64,000 bases of DNA from Sceloporus undulatus. Taxonomy: Eukaryota; Chordata; Lepidosauria; Squamata; Phrynosomatidae. The DNA is taken from contig NC_056529.1 of the NCBI RefSeq assembly GCF_019175285.1, positions 21,193,853 through 21,257,852 of the forward strand, written 5' to 3'. The notes beneath the pieces were generated by a model that searched no databases, was not told where the DNA came from, and saw only the letters and a program-made list of their open reading frames with translations. A program made the translations under genes and the position numbers. Shown piece after piece: positions 58,278-64,000 of the stretch; within the stretch, counting starts at the first letter, position 1; every line of letters starts with the position of its first letter.

Positions 58278-61200
58278 GCAGAAATTCACTGAGCTTAAGA
58301 AACAGAGGCCTAAAGGAGAGTCAGCTCAAGGGTAACAGCAGAGGGAGGATCAGGCTGATCTAGCAAGGAGTCCATGTGTCGCACTCACCTGCAATTGACA
58401 AAGTTGGGCACAGGGTTTGGTTCTCCGCGCAGACCTTCCAGATGTTCCTTGTTATCCCCGGCCAGCCGTATCCATTCCTCTGTCTCTTCGTTGACAAAAA
58501 CCTTCCACTGCTGTGAGGCACAGAGCAGAAGCAGGAAGTCACCTGGGGGGAAGCATGCAGGGTTTTAAAAAAGCATCTGGTGCATGGAAGGGTGTCTGAT
58601 GGAGGGTCCGTTTTGGCCAGTACGGTGATTCCCAGACTTTGGTGCTCCAGATGTTTTGGACTTCAACTCCAAGAATTCCCAATCTGACTGGGGCACTCTG
58701 GGAGCTGAAGCCCAAAACAACTGGAAGACCAAAGTTTGGGAACCACCGGTCTACACGAATTAGTAGCAGTGCTTCTCTGGAGCTTCAGGGGCCAGAGCCT
58801 TGGTAGTGTAGTGTTATGCGTTCAGACTATGAAGATTTCCATACCTCCCTGCATCGCTGCAAAAACATCCCTGAAACGTTGCTCAAAGGTGGAGGAAGCA
58901 CGCATGTCTGAATGCCAGGCGGGCTTCCTCAATTGTCAGAGAATCATTGCTCCCTCCTTTGCGTCCCTGAATTGTTCCTGGGGAGTGGATTTCCTATGAA
59001 TACAAGGTCTGAGTTCATCGGAAATCCGCTCCTCTTGTGACGATTCAGGGACGCTAGAGGGAGCCACGTTCCCATGATGACTGAGGCGTTCAGACACGCA
59101 CACTTCCTCCACCTTTGAGTGACATTTCAGGGACGTTTTAGCAGCGATGCAGGCAGGTATGGAAATCTTCTATAACTCTGGAGACCAGGTTTTGAATCCC
59201 AGCTCTGCCACGGAAACACATTGGACGCCCTTGGGCAAGTCACATGCAGAGGAGGGCCATGGCAAACCAGCTCTGAAGACACTTGCCAAGAAAACCCTCC
59301 AATACAGTCGCCATAAGTCAGAAAGGATTTGAAGGCACACAACAATGACAATCTGCTGTGAATGCGATGCCCCTCTGAGAATTCTGAAAAATAGCCCAGG
59401 ATGTATTTCAAGGTACTCACTCATCAGGTTGATGGAATTGGGTTTCATGAAGAAGTCAGGTAAGTACATCCATTTGATGAGGACGGAGTTGATGGGGATG
59501 GCATGGCTCCACCGCCAAGGGTAGTCTAGGAGAGGAGAAAAGAGCCAAAAACACAACCGTGTGTAGTGAAGGGCGGCTTAGTTCAGTCCCTAAACTGCAG
59601 TTGAGGATGTGCCATTGAACACACATCCCTTTACTTCTTCCAGACACCCTTTCCCTTTAGAGATGAGTTTCCTAAACGTTGGTCTTCCAGATGTTTTGGA
59701 CTTCACCTCCCAGACTTCCTTCCAGTTGGCTAGGCAACTCTGGGAATTGAAGTCCCAAACATCTGGAGGATCAAAGTTTGGGCAACACTGCTTTAGGGGA
59801 TGGGGAGTAGGCAATCTGATGATCTCCCAATGTTTTTGGACTACAACACCTATTATCCCCAGCTTCTTTAGACAGAAAGCAGGATGTAAATAGCTTGGAA
59901 ATCAACAAGTAAGATAAGCCAATTGTTTTGCTCATTTTCTAGACTGCAGTGAAAAATGGTCATCAGCTGGCATGACAGGCTCACCTGGCTTCCTGGTTAA
60001 GCACTAACCGGTTAAGCATCATGGCTTTCTGGTTAAGCATTTATGGATACTCATTCCTCCACTTACCTTGGCAGAGCTCCGGAGGAATACCGACACAGAG
60101 GAGGTACTGGAAGATGAGGAAGAGAGCCAAGAAGAGGCAGTACTTGGGCCAGAGTTTGGCAATGGCGTGCCGCTGTCGCCGCGTCAAGATGACAACCAGC
60201 CAGCAGCCGTGGAAGATCACCATGAAATTCATGCGTTGGCCGATCACGTTCACCGTCATCAGGAAACAGATCTGGGCAAGGAAGGGAGAAAAAGAAAGGG
60301 GAAATGTGAGGAAAGATTGTAACTTTGGTGCCAGTCCATAGATAGCCCTGTGAGAGAGGAATGAGGGACACAAGACCTGGACATGACACTCGTGCTCCAA
60401 AATGGCTACATTCCAATTAACTGCAGGTTGTTAGGGGAAAAAAGAAGGTGGGGTACAGAGAGAGTCATGTGCATCCTTCTTAACCTGGTCCTAGAGCTTG
60501 GAAAAAAAAATATTTCTTAGGACTGCAACTTCCAGAATCCCCAGCAACAAATTTAGATGACTGAGTTTGGGGTTTTGTGGGGGGGTGGGATAGGGAGATT
60601 GCAACTCCAAGAAGTAACTATTCCAAGCTCTGTTTCCAGATGTGTTGCACTACTCCTCCCATCCTCCTTCAACAGATAACATGCCCATGTACAGTGAGTG
60701 ATGGGTAATGCAGTCCAACAAGATGCTCTTCTCCCAGCCTCTGGCATGGGAAGGCTCACCAAATACATTCTCTTGATTTCCTGTAAAGTCTTTTAAAAAA
60801 AAAAAAAAGGGGGGGGGGGAAGTATGATGCAATTTTTAAATAACAAAACTGAAAAAGAGGTTACCTCCAGCCCAAACTTGTAGAAGGCGTAGTTCACAAA
60901 GTACTTGATGCAGTACAGCAAGCCTTTATCCAAATTTGCACGACTGGCATCTTCGAAGACCGTCTGGGTGGATGGTGGCAGAAGCTGGTGTTGCTTGCGG
61001 TAGTATTCCTGGCAGCGGTAGACAATGGCTTCGAAGACCAGCAGGACCAGCACCTGGAGATGGTTCTGGACAAGTCCAAAGAGAGAACACAGGTGAGCAA
61101 AGCAGACGAAGAAGACATAAAAGAGCTGCCGAGTAAAGAAAAGCTGTGCAGATGGGTAGAATGTGGGAGAGAGACAGGTGGAAGTACCACAACATAGCAG

Positions 61201-64000
61201 ACAACTTACCTGGATGTAACCAAGGTTGGGGAAGCCCTTCCGGATGCCAAACCAATTGGCAGGGTCAATGGGTCCCTTGTAGAGCGTGGAATTGTCGATC
61301 TCCTCCGGCTGGAGGTTGGTGCTGTTAAGCAGAGGCTACAGAGTAGGCAGAGCAGGGATCAGAATTTAGCATTATACAGCAATGCAATAAAATAGCACAT
61401 TGTATGACACAATCAGAATATATCTCATTGGGCCAGGATAGCATTTCCCTTGGCCTTGCTTCATCTAGTTCAGATGCTGCAAGCCAAAAACTTGGGGCCA
61501 CGATTGTCTCCAATCCTGGTAAACCGGATATGGATCCGGTGGGTGGGTGGGTTTATGGGATATTCTATTTTACCAAATTTTAATGTTTTTTAATACTGTT
61601 GAAAGCTGCCTTTATCTCATTGGAGAGCTGGGGTATATATAATAATTATTATTATTATAATTATATATAATAATAATAATACTTTAGCTCAGATCAATTT
61701 GACCTTTGGTTTGCTGCAGTTTCCTGGAAACTCTGCAGCAAACTCTGGCTATTTACATGGACCCCTGCACTTCTCACCTTGCCGCAACGTCGCTGGTACT
61801 GAGAAGCCAGCTGTTGCTGCATGCAGCCAGGCATCCCAAATTTTGCATCACACATAGCAACATGGGGTTTCTCAGTACCAGTGATGACATGGAAAGGTAA
61901 GGAGCATGTACCAGTCATGTGTCACCACGGGGACAGGTGTGTAAGCACCTGCCCACCCTTGCACAAGCCAGGCACCAACCAGGTGAGCACCGGGGCTCAG
62001 TATGTGCTATCCTGGCCCATCTTCCCAGTCCCTGACATCTCTCAGCTAATCAAAGCAGTCCCTCGCATGAGTTGGCCTGGGATCAGGACCATGGGAGTGT
62101 TACTATCGTTACCTTCAATATTATATTATTGTGAACATTATTTTCTTTTGGTCCATCTCTCCTACCTTGGTGCAGTTCCTGAGATAATCTTGTGGGTTGA
62201 CGACGTTCAACTGGTAGAGCATCTTGCAGACGATGATGATGCAAACCCAGACAGTGGAGAGGCAGGAGGCCATGTGGCAGAAGCTGCTGTAAGGAATGGC
62301 AAAAGCCCAAAGGACCACCAGCAGCAGGTTCAGGAGTGACACCTGGGCAAAAGGGATGAAAGCAAGATGGGACCATTGTAACTAGAGCTGCATGCCTGTC
62401 TTCCTGCTTTTTGGCAGTCCCAGCCACATAACCAGAGCTCTGACATGCTATGTATATTTTTCAGGCTATAGCTCCCAGAATCCTCCAGCCAGCATGGGAA
62501 TTCTGGGCACTGTAGTCCAAAAAGTCACTTAGAGCCACACACAAGACACTAGGGTCCAGCATCCTGGGAATATTAGCTGCCTTTGTCAGTTTTAAAAGTC
62601 AAGCTTCTAACCCTAACGCTGCAGGAGAAAGGGTGAAAATGAGCCATGCTAAATGATAAGTCATTTAACCTAAGTAAGAACTAGGCACGACATCTGTCAA
62701 AGGAAGTATGTCTATGTTTTTTGTTGCTCAAAGTTTGTTGTATTTTTATATTTAATGTTTTATGAGAAAATTAATAAAGATATTTTTTTTAAAAAGGAAA
62801 TAAAATGGTGCCATGCCTATCAAACCTCCTGTTGCACCGCAGGGAACTCTCCAAGATGGTGTCATGGTTTGAGTGCTAAAGACTCTAAGAAACCAGGGTT
62901 CAAATTGGTACTCAGCCACAAAAATCCCATTACATGACATGACGCTGCTGGAGTCACACTCTCTTGGCCTTAGAAGATGGCAATGGCAACCCTCCTCTGA
63001 ATACACTACAAAGAACCAGCATGGTACAATTGTTTGGAAATGAGACGCAGACTCTGGGAGGCCAGGATCTCCACTCTGCCATGGAAAACCCATTGGACTT
63101 TGGGCAAGTTACTCTCTCGAGCCTCAGACGAAGGCAATAGCAAACTCCTGGAATAAATGTTGCCAAGATTTGAAAAGACTCTTGGCTCAAGACAGATGGG
63201 CCAAAAAGTGGCATGCTGCTGCCAATACTAGGTTGCAGGAGCACAGCAGCAACGCTGCTCCGAACCCTAGCATGTATGGACAGTACACTTATGGCGCGTC
63301 CATAAGGGCAGGGCACACATGCATCACACAAGTGCAGCACTGCGTTCACACTTCTGGGTGCTGTGCTTCCATCATGGACGCGTGATGAGGCATCCATGTG
63401 CCAAGGAGAACCCGTTTTTCCGAGTTCTTTTTGGCCCAGAGGTCACAGTGCATTGGCTGCTGCGGCATCCCTTTGGAGGAAAACCGAATGCCTAGACCTC
63501 GGACCTTCGGGGAGGTATGTACCAGGCCCTAGTGTTCTTCCTTGGTCTCTTTCCCTCTTTCTCCTCTGCCTGGCCTCACCTCCTGCAAAGCCACCCAGAT
63601 GATGTATAGGGCCACCAGCTTCAGGACGTGCAGCTCCAAGAGACGCAGCACGAAGACGCGGAAGTGACCAAGGATGTCCGAAAACTTCCGCCCCAACACC
63701 ATCAAGCGTTCCAGGACCAGGCCCCATTTGCTGGGCACACTCTCTGCAGTAAGGGAAAAAATAAATGGCTTAGGGAGTTTGGTTTCTCCAAGTCTGGAGA
63801 AGACTGAGAATTGACGGGACGATATACTAAAAAAGCCTGCTTGTAACACGTTCTGGATAGATATAGTTGGTTGCCTCCTGTGAGACCGATTCTTCCTGAC
63901 AAGAGGACCTCTGCCTTACCTCCAGACCCAGCCTCAGCTTCATCTTCATGGTCTGCATGGTCTTCAGCCTCTCCATCCTCAGCTTGAAGCAACACCCGAC
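31845..64000 (-). CDS. PIEZO1: PIEZO1, mechanosensitive cation channel (C-terminal 35 exons, 5' part off window)
   Basis: Thirty-five exons encode about 1,790 residues, equal to roughly human residues 735-2521, and the gene runs past 64000. Piezo1 is a homotrimeric plasma-membrane channel that opens with membrane tension and passes Na+, K+ and Ca2+. It acts in endothelium, red cells and other force-sensing tissue. The match is near-continuous with mammalian PIEZO1 from the blade helices through the beam, the anchor, the outer helix, the extracellular cap, the inner pore helix and the C-terminal domain ending [14 protein letters not shown]2 is less likely, from the protein wording and from the SNAI3-RNF166-CTU2 synteny. 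Exon numbers used in the block entries below assume the last exon is 51, as in human. Every junction is frame-consistent. Two donors are GC instead of GT (introns 32 and 35). Introns are 100 bp to 3.6 kb and rich in SINEs and MITEs. Confidence 0.98.
33447..33560 (+). mobile_element. CR1 LINE fragment, sense
   Basis: Contains tatttgaagggctatcatat and ttgttttctgcatctcgaga, matching the reverse of the 21512-21965 copy. It lies in PIEZO1 intron 48. Confidence 0.65.
33748..33772. repeat. (ATT)n microsatellite
   Basis: Eight or so ATT units, with an A12 run at about 33819. Confidence 0.85.
34214..34470. mobile_element. Tigger-like MITE, complete
   Basis: It starts tacagttggccctcctta and ends acaagaacccactgca. 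The core ggacttgagcgtccatag is present. A short extra piece (gtgagactctgacacctgg) sits near its right end. Confidence 0.8.
35783..35965. mobile_element. hAT-like palindromic MITE
   Basis: The left arm holds actatgacaccactttaact and gccatggctccatcc. The centre reads ctctttggcagagaaggcta. The right arm is diverged. It lies in PIEZO1 intron 46. Confidence 0.65.
36286..36471. mobile_element. Palindromic MITE (catgttctggaag family)
   Basis: Inverted arms tggccatgttctggaagagt and actcttccagaacatggcca meet at a short centre (catcttcagagatgctgg). It lies in PIEZO1 intron 45. Confidence 0.85.
37350..37705. mobile_element. Palindromic MITE with CCCTCCATATT ends
   Basis: Starts ccctccatatttgtgg and ends gtgaatatggaggg. 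Inside are inverted ctaggaatatccaggccctc and gaggacctagagattcctag arms. It lies about 22 bp from the PIEZO1 exon 44 donor. Confidence 0.8.
37996..38210. mobile_element. Palindromic MITE, best copy of the catgttctagaag family
   Basis: Outer gtcgaaggcttttatggccg, then gccatgttctagaagagttt, an inverted centre around tctttctcttaagatgcc, and the mirrored right arm ending aaacccacaaaaatc. Confidence 0.85.
38327..38565 (-). mobile_element. tRNA-derived SINE, antisense
   Basis: Reads tail first: tgttgttcttcttgtgtgcc, cttatggcgaccctaaggc, then reversed box B (aattcgaaccctgg). It lies about 80 bp from PIEZO1 exon 43. Confidence 0.8.
38646..45453 (-). CDS. PIEZO1: PIEZO1 block D: last blade helices and charged linker (exons 37-43)
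   Basis: Exons are 45195-45453, 44217-44405, 43259-43523, 42206-42326, 41118-41265, 40015-40229 and 38646-38804. They encode SELL-like [81 protein letters not shown], then a charged linker (lysine run [11 protein letters not shown] in exon 39 and glutamates in exon 40), followed by [37 protein letters not shown] and [19 protein letters not shown]. The exon 41 start (41265) was chosen because only that AG keeps frame with exon 40. Exon 39's donor lies about 7 nt from a SINE. Confidence 0.94.
38890..39412 (+). mobile_element. CR1 LINE 3' ends, two sense copies
   Basis: A diverged copy (38890-39125) is followed by one with gcagcttgttttctgcttct, ggactctccttctttggagg and tattcctgcatggtagggc (39128-39412). 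Confidence 0.75.
40480..40690. mobile_element. Palindromic MITE (gaaagaaagaagttggcag family)
   Basis: Arms cactgaaagaaagaagttgg and ccaacttctttctttcagtg are inverted about a centre at 40590. A second copy lies at 46985-47200 in PIEZO1 intron 35. Confidence 0.8.
41348..41425 (-). mobile_element. CR1 LINE terminal fragment
   Basis: Reads gagttggaaaggaccc and ccaaaggccaactagtgtaa, the tip of a CR1 3' end. Confidence 0.6.
42515..42670 (+). mobile_element. tRNA-derived SINE, truncated
   Basis: ttttgagtgttggactatga, box B ggttcgaatcc, ends at caaaccttcctctgaatc. The tail is missing. Confidence 0.8.
42938..43252. mobile_element. Inverted pair of tRNA-derived SINEs next to PIEZO1 exon 39
   Basis: A plus copy (42938-43056) faces a minus copy (43057-43252) tail to tail. 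Each has a box B (ggttcgaatcc; reversed as gaatcgaaccctgg). The minus copy's head ends about 7 nt inside the intron from the exon 39 donor (43258). Confidence 0.8.
43706..43915 (-). mobile_element. tRNA-derived SINE, antisense
   Basis: ttctgacttacggcgaccct tail, ggaggtttgctattg middle, reversed box B gaatcgaaacctgg and head ctcaaaccactatgcc. It lies in PIEZO1 intron 38. Confidence 0.8.
45522..46003 (-). mobile_element. Palindromic DNA element with a partial Tigger-like MITE inside (about 45598-45752)
   Basis: The outer element begins aggttgagttttccttata and ends taagggagactcaacttgt, matching 29181 in reverse. The insert keeps only the right part, from gccttgattttgccatttta to atgggcccactgta. 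Confidence 0.7.
46337..53510 (-). CDS. PIEZO1: PIEZO1 block C: intracellular acidic linker (exons 30-36), with two GC-AG introns
   Basis: Exons are 53439-53510, 49747-49847, 48867-48960, 48554-48673, 47676-47848, 47458-47579 and 46337-46525. They encode [11 protein letters not shown], the acidic [35 protein letters not shown], a glutamate tract built of GAG/GAA repeats (exon 33, 48554-48673), [17 protein letters not shown], and a serine/threonine-rich segment ending RTASELLLS. Mammals show this part as poorly conserved and acidic, as here. Exons 32 and 35 end at AG followed by GCAGGT: only the GC donors join in frame with the strong downstream acceptors at 48673 and 46525. The 3.6-kb intron 49848-53438 is the largest in the window. 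Confidence 0.9.
47452..47458 (-). other. PIEZO1: GC-type 5' splice donor, PIEZO1 intron 35
   Basis: The minus strand reads TCCAG then GCAGGTG. Using GC leaves two bases, which join the first base of the exon at 46525 to give serine and the conserved downstream frame. Using the GT four bases later would hit a stop soon after the strong acceptor at 46526. Confidence 0.75.
47994..48165 (+). mobile_element. tRNA-derived SINE with a C/A homopolymer
   Basis: Head ttgtggtttgagcactgaac, box B gggtttgaattcc, then a C run and an A run (about 48110-48139) replace the middle before gaagtcagaaactgagg. Confidence 0.75.
48861..48867 (-). other. PIEZO1: GC-type 5' splice donor, PIEZO1 intron 32
   Basis: The minus strand reads AAAAG then GCAGGTT. 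GC use gives AKGEGSKGE in frame with the strong acceptor TTCTTGCAG at 48674. The alternative GT donor (then TTCTT, weak) works only with a non-standard acceptor 11 nt further in. Confidence 0.65.
49275..49441. mobile_element. Palindromic MITE fragment (ctaggtcctcc family)
   Basis: ttctctctaggcatttctag then gtcctccaatg on the left, and a diverged right side ending caggagttgtactgta. Confidence 0.5.
49978..50725. mobile_element. Four-level nest of DNA transposons
   Basis: hAT-like end fragments (gtgcatccacactacagaat at the left; attctacagtgtggatgcac at the right) enclose the palindromic element of the 29181 type (about 50001-50121 and 50572-50696). That encloses a Tigger-like MITE (50122-50212 and 50426-50571). 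That encloses a further element with cagtcgtccctctcg and gaagggacaactgta ends (50213-50425). It lies in PIEZO1 intron 30. Confidence 0.75.
50726..53438. other. Rest of PIEZO1 intron 30
   Basis: Mostly unrecognised single-copy DNA. A repeat piece split in two may lie at 52236-52305 and 52445-52575 (cagacccttggtccatctgg; gatttcaggccgaattcttt). No open frame looks real. Confidence 0.4.
53585..53797. mobile_element. hAT-like palindromic MITE, both arms
   Basis: Ends ctaatctgcattgcagaaat and atttctgcagtgcagattag are inverted. The arms hold tggctcaatgctatgggatt and its mirror. It lies in PIEZO1 intron 29, 75 bp from exon 30. Confidence 0.85.
54388..58542 (-). CDS. PIEZO1: PIEZO1 block B: blade helices and the beam (exons 24-29)
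   Basis: Exons are 58389-58542, 57330-57573, 56535-56631, 55813-55981, 54954-55043 and 54388-54476. They encode [12 protein letters not shown], a long hydrophobic run ([20 protein letters not shown]), [19 protein letters not shown], and [12 protein letters not shown]. They continue into the long charged helix starting [10 protein letters not shown] and running through [20 protein letters not shown]. That helix corresponds to the intracellular beam that links the blade to the pore in Piezo structures. All six junctions match the phases expected from the human protein. Confidence 0.95.
54498..54836. mobile_element. tRNA-derived SINE (54498-54720) followed by a palindromic-MITE end (54722-54836)
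   Basis: The SINE is complete (ggattatgactctggagacc to cataagttggaaacgacttg). Its head begins about 21 bp from the PIEZO1 exon 29 acceptor (54477). The MITE end has ttgcagtttttccactttca and ggagggcccactgta. Confidence 0.75.
55180..55622 (+). mobile_element. tRNA-derived SINE (55180-55410) and a TIR element (55411-55622)
   Basis: The SINE runs from cagcatggtgtaggggtttg to acacaacaacaat. The next element begins acagtcgcccctccaagt and ends gttcaaaggggcaactgta, the same terminal pattern as the innermost element of the 49978 nest. Confidence 0.75.
56050..56328. mobile_element. Long-armed foldback element
   Basis: Left tcgttggggaagtgcgtgtg and tatgaacacctggagcgctt mirror right aagcgtgccaggagttcata and cctccccaacga. 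The outer ends are actagggcttac and gtaagctctagt. No other clear copy is in the window. Confidence 0.7.
56365..56405 (+). repeat. 5S rRNA-derived fragment
   Basis: About 40 bp reading tgatcttggaagctaagcaa then ggtcagccctggtta match the internal promoter part of vertebrate 5S rRNA (ctgatctcggaagctaagca...). The rest of a 5S gene is absent, so this is a remnant of a 5S-derived SINE or a pseudogene. Confidence 0.7.
58221..58276. repeat. (ATA)n microsatellite
   Basis: An uninterrupted run of about 18 units in PIEZO1 intron 24. It creates a false poly-asparagine frame. Confidence 0.95.
58626..58750. mobile_element. Palindromic MITE (ccagatgttttggact family)
   Basis: Arms gtgctccagatgttttggac and aaacaactggaagaccaaag are inverted. 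A second copy is at 59668-59792, and a diverged one at 47232-47345. Confidence 0.75.
58798..59350. mobile_element. tRNA-derived SINE split by a foldback element (58837-59162)
   Basis: The SINE head (gtagtgtagtgttatgcgtt, to 58836) and body (ataactctggagaccagg onward) flank an insert. The insert's ends, aagatttccatacctccctg and ggcaggtatggaaatctt, are inverted arms of about 80 bp. Confidence 0.75.
59421..64000 (-). CDS. PIEZO1: PIEZO1 block A: blade transmembrane units (exons 17-23)
   Basis: Exons are 63920-64000 (17, cut by the window end), 63580-63743, 62166-62342, 61210-61335, 60865-61065, 60067-60271 and 59421-59525. They encode blade transmembrane helical units and their loops: an acidic loop ending EAEAGSG, then [34 protein letters not shown], the FPNLGYIQ amphipathic segment, YKFGLE and VIGQRMNF, and [13 protein letters not shown]. 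Asn-Ser-Thr sequons lie in the 61210-61335 exon. Short hydrophobic runs in pairs and fours fit the four-helix units known from Piezo structures. Introns hold tandem SINEs (62858-63170), a palindromic repeat (59668-59792) and unclassified DNA. Confidence 0.95.
62858..63170 (+). mobile_element. Two tRNA-derived SINEs head to tail
   Basis: Copies at 62858-63012 (box B as gggttcaaattgg) and 63014-63170 (diverged box B ccaggatctcc). Both lack the Bov-B-like tail. They lie in PIEZO1 intron 18. Confidence 0.65.

Noticed and set aside
58169-58363. Poly-asparagine frame
   Set aside because: Direct translation of the ATA microsatellite.
1-64000. CRISPR arrays, bacterial operons, prophage or retroviral elements
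   Set aside because: Looked for and not seen; all long repeats fit minisatellites, LINEs, SINEs or DNA-transposon derivatives of a reptile genome.

Overview
This is vertebrate nuclear DNA, most likely from a squamate reptile, perhaps an iguanian lizard. The genes are split into short GT-AG exons. The non-coding DNA is full of CR1 LINE tails, Bov-B fragments, tRNA-derived SINEs with Bov-B-like tails (Sauria-SINE type), Tigger-like elements and many palindromic MITEs. No prokaryotic operon, CRISPR array, intact RNA gene or retroviral element was seen. The exon models come from reading splice sites and frames by eye and comparing with remembered vertebrate proteins; no search was run.

Four protein genes lie in the order and orientation known from human 16q24.3. 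SNAI3 (minus, 4162-10248, 3 exons, 297 aa) encodes a Snail-family repressor. RNF166 (minus, 17328-22465, 6 exons, 267 aa) encodes a RING E3 ubiquitin ligase. CTU2 (plus, 22847-30461, 15 exons, 521 aa) encodes a subunit of the cytosolic tRNA thiolase. PIEZO1 (minus, 31845 to beyond 64000, 35 exons seen, about 1,790 C-terminal residues) encodes the mechanically gated cation channel. Reading frames stay open through every proposed junction of all four genes.

Layout: 1-4161 is intergenic DNA downstream of SNAI3, with an AT-rich satellite, a roughly 90-bp minisatellite and a Tigger-like element inside a TATAA microsatellite. 4162-10248 is SNAI3. 10249-17327 is SNAI3 upstream DNA plus the RNF166 3' side, with an amplified CR1 tail and a small cluster of transcription-factor-like sites. 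RNF166 and CTU2 are head to head across a 381-bp GC-rich promoter made of repeated ETS-like / GC-box / CRE-like modules. CTU2 and PIEZO1 are tail to tail, with opposing poly(A) signals about 20 bp apart, so their 3' ends probably overlap. The rest is PIEZO1, whose introns hold most of the nested repeats.

The four genes do not form one pathway; the link is conserved synteny plus a shared promoter and a shared terminator region. No new multi-gene system was found. The points most worth a second look are two GC-AG introns in PIEZO1 with the same donor, the modular bidirectional promoter, the overlapping CTU2/PIEZO1 3' ends, transposons lying almost on splice sites, and a four-level transposon nest in PIEZO1.
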